Positions 10,205 through 17,866 of a DNA stretch of 64,000 nucleotides are shown here, piece by piece (within the stretch, counting starts at the first letter, position 1; the number at the start of each line of letters is the position of its first letter). This DNA is from Nocardioides luteus (GTDB lineage: Bacteria; Actinomycetota; Actinomycetes; Propionibacteriales; Nocardioidaceae), in assembly GCF_000960475.2 (NCBI RefSeq), contig NZ_JZDQ02000011.1, positions 1 through 64,000 of the forward strand, in the 5' to 3' direction. A program made the translations under genes and the position numbers. The notes beneath the pieces were generated by a model. The model was not told where the DNA came from, ran no database searches, and worked only from the letters and a program-made list of their open reading frames with translations.

Positions 10205-11467
10205 TCACTCGCCGGCCGCGAGCGTACGCCGGTGCCACCAGGTCATCGTGAGCCCGGCGAGCAGACCGGCGAGACCGAAGAAGGCGATGGCGTTGACGAG
10301 CACCTGCCCGGCGTACGGCCCGACGTCGGCCATCCGGCCGGGGCCGACGGCGCCGCCGGCGACACCGGAGAGGATCGCCACGAGCAGGCCGGCGACGACG
10401 CCGGCGCTGACGCCGCGGAGCGCGCCTTCGGACCAGCGCAGGGTCGGCCGGACCCGGGAGACGTGGCAGACGGCCCAGAAGGCGGTGAGCGGGCCGAGGG
10501 CCATCACGGCGGCGACCCAGGCGGGCGGGGCGCCGTTGTCGGGGAGCGCGGCGAGCATCGGGAACATCGGCAGCGGACCGAGGGTCACCGCCGTCGGGGT
10601 GACGGTGGTGCCGACGCCGACCGAGAAGCCCGGGCCCAGGGCATACGCGCTGGAGAAGAGGACGGCGTTGGGCAGCACGAGGACGGCGAGCAGCGAGTAG
10701 AGGATGATCCCGCCGACGTCGAGGTGGAGCTGGGAGACGACGTTGATCGAGGTGGTGAAGTCGGCGAAGAGGGCCGCGAAGAAGACCAGCGTGCTGACCG
10801 CGAACCACCAGAGCAGGATGGATCGGACCATCACGAGTACGTCCACGGCCGCGCGCGGCAGCAGGGTGATCCACAGCGCCGCACGCCCCGAGCCGACCGC
10901 GATCGCGGGCAGAGCCACGACGACGCAGAGCCCCACCGACCAGGCGAAGACGCCGGCGATGCTCGGCGCGGTCTCCGGGGTGCCGGCGACGATGGCGGTG
11001 ACCAGCGCGGTGCCGGCGTAGCCGAGCGTGAAGAGCCCGGCGACGACCGGGACGGTCAGGTCGCGCTCGCCGTCGGCGAGGGCGTTGGCGTCGGGGCCGT
11101 GCAGCGAGACGGCGTCGCCGACCCGGACCGCGACCTGCCACATCGCCCAGGCCAGGACGAGGGTGAGCCCGAGCGGGACGACGGTGACCGCGACGCCCGA
11201 GACGAAGACACCCGAGCCGTGGCCGACCAGCCAGCCGAGCGCGGCGACACGCAGGGCGTCCGAGGGCTCGCCGTGGGCCCCCATGTCGCTGATGAACCAG
11301 CCGAGGATGCCGATCGCCAGGCACACGACCAGCGTGGAGGCGGCCGTGCCGACGCCGCCCAGCAGGGCGACCGCGACCAGTGGGCGACGGTGGCGAAGAT
11401 CGTGGAGATCATCCGCGACCCGCCCAGGGTCAGGGGTGCGAGGAGGCAGCAGCGACGACATCGCCAC
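10205..11467 (-). CDS. perM: DUF6350 / PerM-like integral membrane protein
   Basis: A 420-residue polytopic protein with about ten hydrophobic segments from residue 30 to 412 (e.g. STLVVCLAIGILGWFISD, VVVALPAIAVG, VAGLLVAILSGVAGG) and short charged ends (WWHRRTLAAGE at the C-terminus). It matches the actinobacterial DUF6350 family; the M. tuberculosis member PerM is linked to cell division and lies close to sucCD and purN. In this window perM is separated from sucD by about 10 kb of accessory genes, and purN/purH are not present on its other side. The start could be GTG 11467 or ATG 11461. It is divergently arranged with the sigma-like fusion gene. Confidence 0.75.
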   Translation of the reverse strand: MAMSSLLPPRTPDPGRVADDLHDLRHRRPLVAVALLGGVGTAASTLVVCLAIGILGWFISDMGAHGEPSDALRVAALGWLVGHGSGVFVSGVAVTVVPLGLTLVLAWAMWQVAVRVGDAVSLHGPDANALADGERDLTVPVVAGLFTLGYAGTALVTAIVAGTPETAPSIAGVFAWSVGLCVVVALPAIAVGSGRAALWITLLPRAAVDVLVMVRSILLWWFAVSTLVFFAALFADFTTSINVVSQLHLDVGGIILYSLLAVLVLPNAVLFSSAYALGPGFSVGVGTTVTPTAVTLGPLPMFPMLAALPDNGAPPAWVAAVMALGPLTAFWAVCHVSRVRPTLRWSEGALRGVSAGVVAGLLVAILSGVAGGAVGPGRMADVGPYAGQVLVNAIAFFGLAGLLAGLTMTWWHRRTLAAGE

Positions 11468-11605
11468 TCATCCTCGCAACCCGCGTCGCCGCGATCTCGG
11501 CGACGCGCCGCCAGCGCCGGTCACCGGCTTGGTCACAGCCGTTGATACCCAGCTGTGCATCTGCGGGTCATCTGCCGGTATTGCCGATCATTCGACCGAA
11601 TCACC

Positions 11606-11611
11606 TACAGT
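11606..11611 (+). promoter_or_regulatory. candidate -10 box for the sigma-sensor fusion gene
   Basis: TACAGT lies 11 nt before the ATG at 11623, with a weak TTGCCG (11581-11586) upstream at a long 19-bp spacing. The predicted transcript would have only a few untranslated bases. The remainder of the divergent gap 11468-11605 shows no other clear signal. Confidence 0.4.
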
Positions 11612-11622
11612 TGGCGGCTGAC

Positions 11623-13461
11623 ATGGGCATGACCACGGCAGACCACGAGACCTTCGAGGCGTTCTATCAGGACGTCCGTGGACGCCTCCTTCTCCAAACC
11701 TGGTCGCTGACCGGTGATCTGGAGGCCGCCAAGGCCGCCGTACGCGGCGCGCTGGTCATCACCTGGCACCACTGGCGCAAGGTGAAGCCGATGGACGACT
11801 TCGAGCGCGAGGACTGGGTGCGCCCGATCGCGTGGTCCAAGGCGATCCGCAACCACTCGGTGCCGCTGCTCCACCGCGACCAGACGATCGCGCCGCAGGC
11901 CCGCCACACCCTCTCCGCGCTGCGCAGCCTGCCGCTCCACGAGCGCAAGGTCTTCCTGCTCGGCCACCTCACCAGCGTCGACCTGGCGCAACTGGCCCGC
12001 GAGGTCGGCACCCCGATCAGCCGCACCGAGACCGATCTGCAGGGCGCCAACGCCGCCATCTGCGACGAGCTCGGGATCGCGCCGGAGCAGCTGCAGTCGA
12101 TCTTCGACCCGCTCGTCGACGTGCTCACCGAGCAGCCCTGGCCGAAGACCGCCACGATCACCACCGCCGGCGCCGTGCGCCGTCGGGTGCACACCGCCAT
12201 CGGCGCGGCCGCGGCCATCGCCGCCCTGGTCGGCACCGGCTTCTTCGTCACCCAGGACGCCGAGACCGAGCCGCGGCTCAACACGCTCTCGATGCAGTCG
12301 GCGGCCGAGGAGTTCGAGGTCGAGCCGAGCCAGATCCCCGGCAAGAAGCTGACCGCCAAGGACCTGATGACCGAGGAGGAGGTCGCGAAGATCTACGGCG
12401 GCTCCTGGGCCGTCGACATCTCCTCCGACAACCTCGAGGGCACCGGTCTCACCATCCCCTGCCAGGCCGACACCTCCGCCGACAAGCGTCCGGTCGCGAG
12501 CCTGGCGCGCACCTTCATCGCCAAGGCCAAGGCGACCACCGCCGGCACCACGATCGAGTCCTCGGTCGACGCGAAGGCGGCTGCCGCGGCGTACAAGAAG
12601 ATGCAGGGCTGGTACGCAGCGTGTGCCGAGCCCCGCTACCAGCTGATGTACACCGAGTCGGTCGGCGGGATCGGCGACGAGGCGACCCTGTTCACCTACC
12701 GCGACTGGGAGAACGACCGGGCGGTCACCTACGGCGTCGCGCGCACCGGCAGGCACACCGCCGCGGTCACGGTGAAGACCGAGGGCAAGTCCAGCACGAC
12801 CGCCGCCAAGACCTCGACGATGCTCGGCACCGCCGTCCACAACCTCTGCTCGATGCCCGGCGCGGGCGCGTGCGTGGAGACCAAGCGACCGCGTGCGGTC
12901 GTGGTCCCGATCCCCACGGGCAAGGCGCCCGGCCTGATCAACGAGACCGATCTTCCCCCGGTCAGCACGGTCGGCGACCCGTGGGAGGGCACCGAGGCGA
13001 AGGCCGCCAAGACCAACCCGGCTCAGACCCGCTGCGACGGCACCGAGTTCACCGCCAAGGGCATCTCCGCCGCCCAGACGCGCTCCTTCGTGATCCCCGA
13101 GACGAAGAAGAAGCTCGCCCCGATCTTCGGGCTCACCGAGACGGTCGGGAAGTTCGGCTCGGCCAAGGAGGCGCAGGCGTTCAACGTCGCGATCAAGGGC
13201 CGGCTGGACAAGTGCAGCGACAAGCAGCTCGGCAGCCACGTCACCCAGGTCGCGACCGAGTCGATCAAGGACGGCGCGATCACGGTGTGGTACATCCGGG
13301 TCGAGCTCGAGAACACCTCCATCTACTACCGGATGGCGGCGATCCGGCGGGGCGCCAACGTGGCCCAGATGAGCTTCGTGCCCGACGGCGACGCCGACAT
13401 CAGCAACTCCGACTTCGTCGCGCTCGCCAAGCGCGCTGCGTACCGCCTCGACTATCTCTGA
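11623..13461 (+). CDS. single-chain sigma-70-like domain + transmembrane helix + sensor-type ectodomain
   Basis: A 612-residue protein. Residues 1-160 resemble an ECF sigma factor but are degenerate. The region 2 counterpart is FEAFYQDVRGRLLLQTWSLT followed by ALVITWHHWRKVKP, and the usual DAEDLVQEAF acid motif is missing. The region 4 counterpart is LRSLPLHERKVFLLGHLT with LAREVGTPISRTETDL. One hydrophobic helix (AAAAIAALVGTGFFV, about 195-215) is followed by an extracytoplasmic part with two related lobes. Lobe 1 contains GLTIPCQAD and MQGWYAACAEP; lobe 2 contains NPAQTRCDGTEF and KGRLDKCSDKQ. This resembles PknH-type sensor lobes. It sits directly before two ECF/sensor gene pairs, as if the same pair had been fused. 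Whether the sigma part still binds polymerase is unknown. Confidence 0.7.
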   Translation: MGMTTADHETFEAFYQDVRGRLLLQTWSLTGDLEAAKAAVRGALVITWHHWRKVKPMDDFEREDWVRPIAWSKAIRNHSVPLLHRDQTIAPQARHTLSALRSLPLHERKVFLLGHLTSVDLAQLAREVGTPISRTETDLQGANAAICDELGIAPEQLQSIFDPLVDVLTEQPWPKTATITTAGAVRRRVHTAIGAAAAIAALVGTGFFVTQDAETEPRLNTLSMQSAAEEFEVEPSQIPGKKLTAKDLMTEEEVAKIYGGSWAVDISSDNLEGTGLTIPCQADTSADKRPVASLARTFIAKAKATTAGTTIESSVDAKAAAAAYKKMQGWYAACAEPRYQLMYTESVGGIGDEATLFTYRDWENDRAVTYGVARTGRHTAAVTVKTEGKSSTTAAKTSTMLGTAVHNLCSMPGAGACVETKRPRAVVVPIPTGKAPGLINETDLPPVSTVGDPWEGTEAKAAKTNPAQTRCDGTEFTAKGISAAQTRSFVIPETKKKLAPIFGLTETVGKFGSAKEAQAFNVAIKGRLDKCSDKQLGSHVTQVATESIKDGAITVWYIRVELENTSIYYRMAAIRRGANVAQMSFVPDGDADISNSDFVALAKRAAYRLDYL

Positions 13462-13491
13462 GGCTCCCCCGCCAAGACTTTCTCCTCCGGA

Positions 13492-13523
13492 TGCAACCGG
13501 ACCTGCCACTCAGCCATCTGAAC
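13492..13523 (+). promoter_or_regulatory. candidate ECF promoter for the first SigE-family gene
   Basis: TGCAACC at 13492-13498 is followed about 17 bp later by CATCTGAAC (13515-13523), 87 nt before the sigma start. A matching arrangement (TGCAATT, then CCTGTCACC, with the same offset and a shared CTCA inside the spacer) precedes the second copy at 15630. Conservation upstream of both paralogs suggests autoregulation; it is inferred only from comparing the two sites. Confidence 0.4.
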
Positions 13524-13578
13524 CTCTGAGACTGGCGCAGGGCCAGATCGTGGATCCGCCGGTCCGGGGAGGCAAGCG

Positions 13579-14088
13579 ATGGACGAGGACGAGTTCGACG
13601 CGTTCTACAACGCGTCCTACCGCCGCGTGTGCGCTCAGGTGTACGCCATGATCGGCGACTCCGACGAGGCCGCCGAATGTGTCCAGGAAGCCTTCGCCCG
13701 CGCCTGGGCGCACCGGCGCAAGATGTCCTCGGTCGACTACCCCGAGGCCTGGGTCCGCACCACCGCCTACCGCCTCGCCGTGGGCCGCTGGCGCCGCAAG
13801 AAGTACGCCGGTCGCGCCGCCGACAGAGCCGTCGGCGTCCGGATGGAGATGCCCGCCGTCGACGAGACGCACGTCGCTCTCGTCGCCGCCCTCAAGAAGC
13901 TTCCCGAAGCCCAGCGCCAGGCCATCGTCCTGCACCACATCGCCGACCTGCCCGTCCACCAGGTGGCCGCCGAGGTCGGCGTACCGACCGGAACCATCAA
14001 GGCGCGGCTCTCGCGCGGCCGGACCGCCCTGGCCGCCCTGCTCGCCGACGAAGCACCTGGCACAGCACTGGAAGGAGGCGTGCGATGA
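13579..14088 (+). CDS. SigE-family ECF RNA polymerase sigma factor (copy 1)
   Basis: A 169-residue two-domain ECF sigma factor. Region 2 is at about 5-70 (FYNASYRRVCAQVYAMIG, AAECVQEAFARAWAHRRKM, then EAWVRTTAYRLAVGRWRR), and region 4 is at about 105-155 (LKKLPEAQRQAIVLHHIADL, VAAEVGVPTGTIKARLSRGR). GGGGAGG lies 7 nt upstream of the ATG. The stop overlaps the next gene start as ATGA, so sigma and membrane partner are translationally coupled. This is the typical arrangement for a sigma factor controlled by a membrane partner, although that partner shows no canonical zinc anti-sigma motif. About 85% of residues appear identical to the copy at 15728. Confidence 0.9.
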   Translation: MDEDEFDAFYNASYRRVCAQVYAMIGDSDEAAECVQEAFARAWAHRRKMSSVDYPEAWVRTTAYRLAVGRWRRKKYAGRAADRAVGVRMEMPAVDETHVALVAALKKLPEAQRQAIVLHHIADLPVHQVAAEVGVPTGTIKARLSRGRTALAALLADEAPGTALEGGVR

Positions 14089-15611
14089 ACGACCCGATCT
14101 CCCGCCTGGACCAGTTCCGCGCCAACACCCCTGGAGCACCGATGAAGTCCGCAGCCGAGGTACGCCGACGGGGTGACCAGATCCGCCGCCGCCAGCGCAC
14201 CATCGTCACCGCCGGCGCGGTGGCCCTGGCCGCGGTCGTCGCCGGACCGATCATCTTCCTCTCCGCCGGGTTCGGCGAGCGCGCCACCGAGCCCGAGCCC
14301 GCCCCGGCGCCGACACCGAGCCAGACGCCGAGCACCGTGGCACCGAGCCCGTCCGCCTCGACGCCCGTCTCGGACCTCACCCGCGCCAACCTGCCGGTCG
14401 AGGGCGACCTGGTCGCCGAGGAGCCGTACCCGAAGTGGGTCCAGGACCAGACCTACGACGGCGAGGGCAGGAGCGACTACAACGAGTGCCTGGCCACGTC
14501 GTTGGCCGATGCCGGAGCGCTGGCGACCTTCCGCCGCGACTTCGTCCCCGAGGCCGGGAAGGAGTACGCCGACTCGGCCGGAACGCTGACGGCGGTCGCC
14601 GCCGAGTTCGCCTCGGCGGACGAGGCCGAGAAGGTGCGCGCGAAGCTCTCCGAGGCCGCCAGCTCCTGCACTCCCGTGGACGGATCGGACGTCGCCGGCT
14701 CGCTCCCCGTCGAGGGCGGCGTCATCTCCCACGGCGACGTCAACGTCGTGACGTACGTGCCCGAGGACCCCAGCCTGAACGCCCGTCGGGAGGTGGCGAC
14801 CGCCGTCGTCACCGTCGAGGACCGGCTTCTGGTGATCACCCGGCGGCGGGGCGTACAGGACTACGTGTCGCCGACCAGCGTGCGGGATTCGGCCCTGGCC
14901 GCCGCCTACCGTCTCGCCGGGTCCACGCCGCCACCCACGACGGCGTCGACCTCGCCACCGAGCTCACCGCCCTCGTCCGCACCCGCGCCGATCCTCAGCG
15001 ACGCCGATCTGGTCCTCGCCGGGTCGCTGCCGGGGCTGCCGCTGCCGGGTGAGTCGTCGGCGACGTGGCAGCAGGTCGCGACGCAGCCGACCCCGACGCT
15101 CTACTGCCAGGGCGCCTGGCTCTCCTCGCTGAAGGCCGCCGAGTCGGTCAGCCGGGAGTTCCGCCTCGAGAACCCGGAGGAGATCGGCAAGGTCAACGTG
15201 GCGGTGCTGGAGTTCGCCACGAAGGCGGCTGCCGATGCGGCGTACGAGAAGGTCCACGGCTGGCTCGACACCTGCCCGGCCACGATGGCCGACGCGAAGC
15301 TCTACACGGCCGGGCCGATCGAGTCCGTCGAGATCGACAGCGACCCGAAGGTCGACCGTGCTGCGCAGACGCTCGCCGAGTACGCCGCCGACTGCGGTGG
15401 CGAGGGCTGCGACTCCACCTGGTACGACCACCAGACCGTCGCCCAGATCGGGACCAGGCTGGTGCTGGTCACCCACGCCGAGGCCGGTGGCCCCTGTCCG
15501 CCGACGACCGCCTGCCCGCCGGAGCAGGACGCGGACTACGCCGAGTGGGACAAACGGGTCGCGCAGACCGTCGAGGCGACCGTCGACCGGGCCGTTCGGG
15601 ACCTGTCGTGA
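14085..15611 (+). CDS. single-pass membrane sensor coupled to ECF sigma (copy 1)
   Basis: A 508-residue type II-like membrane protein. The cytoplasmic N-terminus is about 38 residues (SRLDQFRAN, VRRRGDQIRRRQR). One transmembrane helix (IVTAGAVALAAVVAGPIIF, about 39-60) is followed by a Pro/Thr/Ser spacer, then two extracytoplasmic lobes of about 150 residues separated by a second Pro/Ser-rich linker (about 285-308). Lobe 1 contains NECLATSLADAG and a Cys near the ATCTP-like SSCTPVDG; lobe 2 contains LYCQGAWLSSL and GWLDTCPATM. Paired cysteines suggest disulfides outside the cell. It overlaps the sigma gene by 4 bp. The short basic cytoplasmic tail is a candidate sigma-binding segment, but no ZAS/HxxxCxxC motif is present, so an anti-sigma role is inference from position. 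Confidence 0.75.
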   Translation: MNDPISRLDQFRANTPGAPMKSAAEVRRRGDQIRRRQRTIVTAGAVALAAVVAGPIIFLSAGFGERATEPEPAPAPTPSQTPSTVAPSPSASTPVSDLTRANLPVEGDLVAEEPYPKWVQDQTYDGEGRSDYNECLATSLADAGALATFRRDFVPEAGKEYADSAGTLTAVAAEFASADEAEKVRAKLSEAASSCTPVDGSDVAGSLPVEGGVISHGDVNVVTYVPEDPSLNARREVATAVVTVEDRLLVITRRRGVQDYVSPTSVRDSALAAAYRLAGSTPPPTTASTSPPSSPPSSAPAPILSDADLVLAGSLPGLPLPGESSATWQQVATQPTPTLYCQGAWLSSLKAAESVSREFRLENPEEIGKVNVAVLEFATKAAADAAYEKVHGWLDTCPATMADAKLYTAGPIESVEIDSDPKVDRAAQTLAEYAADCGGEGCDSTWYDHQTVAQIGTRLVLVTHAEAGGPCPPTTACPPEQDADYAEWDKRVAQTVEATVDRAVRDLS

Positions 15612-15629
15612 CCCCGGGTGCGCATCAGC

Positions 15630-15661
15630 TGCAATTGAACTTTACGCTCACGCCTGTCACC
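15630..15661 (+). promoter_or_regulatory. candidate ECF promoter for the second SigE-family gene
   Basis: TGCAATT (15630-15636) and CCTGTCACC (15653-15661) repeat the layout seen before copy 1 at 13492, with the same 23-bp offset between the two blocks. It is 98 nt from the ATG at 15728. Proposed as an autoregulatory promoter on the strength of that conservation only. Confidence 0.4.
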
Positions 15662-15727
15662 GCTGACACTGACGCTCGGGCCAGCGTGAGGCCACGTGTG
15701 CGGGACAGCCAGCCGGGGAGGCGAACG

Positions 15728-16231
15728 ATGGACGAGGACGAGTTCGACGCGCTGTACAACGCGTCCTACCGCCGCCTGTGTGCTCAGCTGTATGCCATGA
15801 TCGGCGACTTCGACGAGGCATCCGAGTGCGTGCAGGAGGCGTTCGCCCGCGCCTGGGCGCACCGGCGCAAGATGTCCTCGGTCGACTACCCCGAAGCCTG
15901 GGTCCGCACCACCGCCTACCGCCTCGCCGTGGGCCGCTGGCGCCGCAAGAAGTACGCCGGCCGCGCCGCCGACAGAGCCGTCGGTGCTCGCACGGAGATG
16001 CCCGCGATCGACGAGTCCCACGTCGCTCTGGTCGCCGCCTTGAGGCAGCTCCCCGAGGCTCAGCGCCAGGCCATCGTCCTGCACCACATCGCCGATCTGC
16101 CGGTGCATCAGGTGGCCGTGGAGGTCGGTGCCCCCACCGGCACCGTCAAAGCCCGCCTGGCTCGAGGACGAGCCGCCCTGGCGGAGCTCCTCGCCGAGGA
16201 CAATCCCGGCGCCGTCTGGAAGGAGGCCTGA
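15728..16231 (+). CDS. SigE-family ECF RNA polymerase sigma factor (copy 2)
   Basis: A 167-residue paralog of the gene at 13579. Both begin MDEDEFDA and share ECVQEAFARAWAHRRKM and the long stretch through EAWVRTTAYRLAVGRWRR; differences concentrate after residue 85 and at the C-terminus. Region 4 is PEAQRQAIVLHHIADL with VEVGAPTGTVKARL. GGGGAGG lies 7 nt before the ATG. The membrane partner starts 1 nt after the stop. The near identity of the DNA-binding parts suggests overlapping promoter specificity, whereas the partner ectodomains have diverged more. Confidence 0.9.
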   Translation: MDEDEFDALYNASYRRLCAQLYAMIGDFDEASECVQEAFARAWAHRRKMSSVDYPEAWVRTTAYRLAVGRWRRKKYAGRAADRAVGARTEMPAIDESHVALVAALRQLPEAQRQAIVLHHIADLPVHQVAVEVGAPTGTVKARLARGRAALAELLAEDNPGAVWKEA

Positions 16232-16232
16232 G

Positions 16233-17747
16233 ATGAGTGACCCGATCTCGCGTCTGGACCAGTTCCGCGCCGACGCCCCCGGAGCGCCGATGAGCTCCGC
16301 CGCCGAGGCACGGAGACGGGGTGACCAGATCCGGCGCCGCCGCCGTGCTCTCGTCACCGCCGGCGCCGCGGCCGTGGCCGCGGTCGTCGCCGGGCCGGTC
16401 GTCTTCCTCTCCACCGGTCTCGGCGACCGGGGCGTCGACCCCGCACCGGCCACGAGCGACAGCGCGTTCGCCTCCAGCCCCGCGGACTCCGCTCCGGCGT
16501 CCGGCCTCACCCGCGCCAACCTGCCGACCGAGGACGACCTCGTCGCCGACGACCCCTACCCGGCATGGACCCAGGAGCAGACCTACGACGGCGAGGGCAC
16601 CGACACCTACAACGACTGCCTGACCGAGTCGCTGGGCGACCTGGGTGCGCAGACGACGTTCCGCCGCGACTTCGTCGCGAAACCCGGGGAGGAGATGGCC
16701 GATGCGGCAGGCACGCTGAACGCGGTCGTCGGCGAGTTCGACTCGGCCGACGAGGCCCGGAAGGTGAGCGTCGAGCTCTCCGACGCCGCGATCTCGTGCC
16801 CCGGCGTGGACGGCGCGGAGCTGGCCGGAACGCTCCCGGTCGAGGGCGGCGTCATCTCGGACGGCAGCATCGGCGTGGTGACGTACCAGCCTGATGACCC
16901 GGAGATGAACGCGGTCTGGGAGGTCGCGACGGCTGTTGTGTCCGCCGACGACCGGGTGCTGGTGATGACCAGGAAGCGTGGCGTCCAGGACTACGTCCGG
17001 CCGACCACCCTGCAGACCTCGGCCGTCAACGCCGCCTACCGGATGGTCGGCGCCACGCCGCCGGGCGAGCCGTCCACGGACCCGTCTGCGGGCTCGACGG
17101 CGACCCGGTCCCCGGCGAAGGACGGACTCGGTGCCGCCAACCTGGTCGACGGCAGCACCTTCCCCGCGCTCGACCGCTTCGAGAGCGCTCTGGGCTGGAA
17201 CCAGTACACGCCCACCCCTGATGTGCCGACGCTGGCCTGCCAGAAGGAATGGCTCTCCTCGCTCGGCGCCACCGCGAAGGTCGCCTCCGACTACCGCTGG
17301 GACACCGACCGCGCCATGGTCGGCCAGGTGCACGTCGCGGTGCTGGAGTTCGCCGACGAGGATGCTGCCGGCGCGGCGTACAACGAGGTCATGGAGTGGA
17401 TGGAGGTCTGCCCGGCCAACAAGCTCGGCGTCGACCCGACCGTCACAGAGCTGCCGATCGACGTCAGCACCGACCTCGACGCCGGGCCGAAGCGCGCGGC
17501 CCGGTCGCACGCGACCTACCCGGGCGCCGACGGCGGCGACAGCACCTGGTTCGAGACCGAGCTGGTCGCGGAGTACCAGACCCGGCTGGTCCTGGTCGGC
17601 TACGGCGAGCTCGCCGGACCGTGCCCGCCGAGCACCGGAGACAAGAACGACCCGTGCTACCAGCCGGACCAGCCCGACTCCTGGCCCGGCCGGATCCTCG
17701 CGATCGAGAAGGCAGCGGTCACCGCCGGGATCAGCGACCTGCGCTGA
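16233..17747 (+). CDS. single-pass membrane sensor coupled to ECF sigma (copy 2)
   Basis: A 504-residue paralog of the protein at 14085 with the same plan: basic cytoplasmic tail (SRLDQFRAD, EARRRGDQIRRRRR), a helix at about 40-60 (ALVTAGAAAVAAVVAGPVVF), a short Ser/Ala spacer, lobe 1 (TYNDCLTESLG, SCPGVDGAEL), a linker at about 285-305, and lobe 2 (TLACQKEWLSSLG, WMEVCPANKLG, GPCPPSTGDKNDPC). The lobes diverge more than the tail, as expected if the sigma interface is conserved and the ligand-facing part is changing. No terminator hairpin was noted in the 119 bp before the symporter gene. Confidence 0.75.
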   Translation: MSDPISRLDQFRADAPGAPMSSAAEARRRGDQIRRRRRALVTAGAAAVAAVVAGPVVFLSTGLGDRGVDPAPATSDSAFASSPADSAPASGLTRANLPTEDDLVADDPYPAWTQEQTYDGEGTDTYNDCLTESLGDLGAQTTFRRDFVAKPGEEMADAAGTLNAVVGEFDSADEARKVSVELSDAAISCPGVDGAELAGTLPVEGGVISDGSIGVVTYQPDDPEMNAVWEVATAVVSADDRVLVMTRKRGVQDYVRPTTLQTSAVNAAYRMVGATPPGEPSTDPSAGSTATRSPAKDGLGAANLVDGSTFPALDRFESALGWNQYTPTPDVPTLACQKEWLSSLGATAKVASDYRWDTDRAMVGQVHVAVLEFADEDAAGAAYNEVMEWMEVCPANKLGVDPTVTELPIDVSTDLDAGPKRAARSHATYPGADGGDSTWFETELVAEYQTRLVLVGYGELAGPCPPSTGDKNDPCYQPDQPDSWPGRILAIEKAAVTAGISDLR

Positions 17748-17866
17748 GGCTCCTACCGGGGTCGGAGACTCCGGTCACACCGGGCGTACGCAGGGAAGAC
17801 GGTTTTCGGTCAGGGCGTTCGGGTGAGCAGAGCCCCACCCGTACCAACCCCTGGAGAAGCCTTCTC

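Noticed and set aside
11605..13509. Long minus-strand frame opposite the sigma-sensor fusion
   Set aside because: Asp/Gly/Leu/Arg-rich shadow; the plus strand has a coherent sigma-TM-sensor protein.
13579..16231. CRISPR or tandem DNA repeat
   Set aside because: The similarity is a gene duplication, with no short regular spacer structure.
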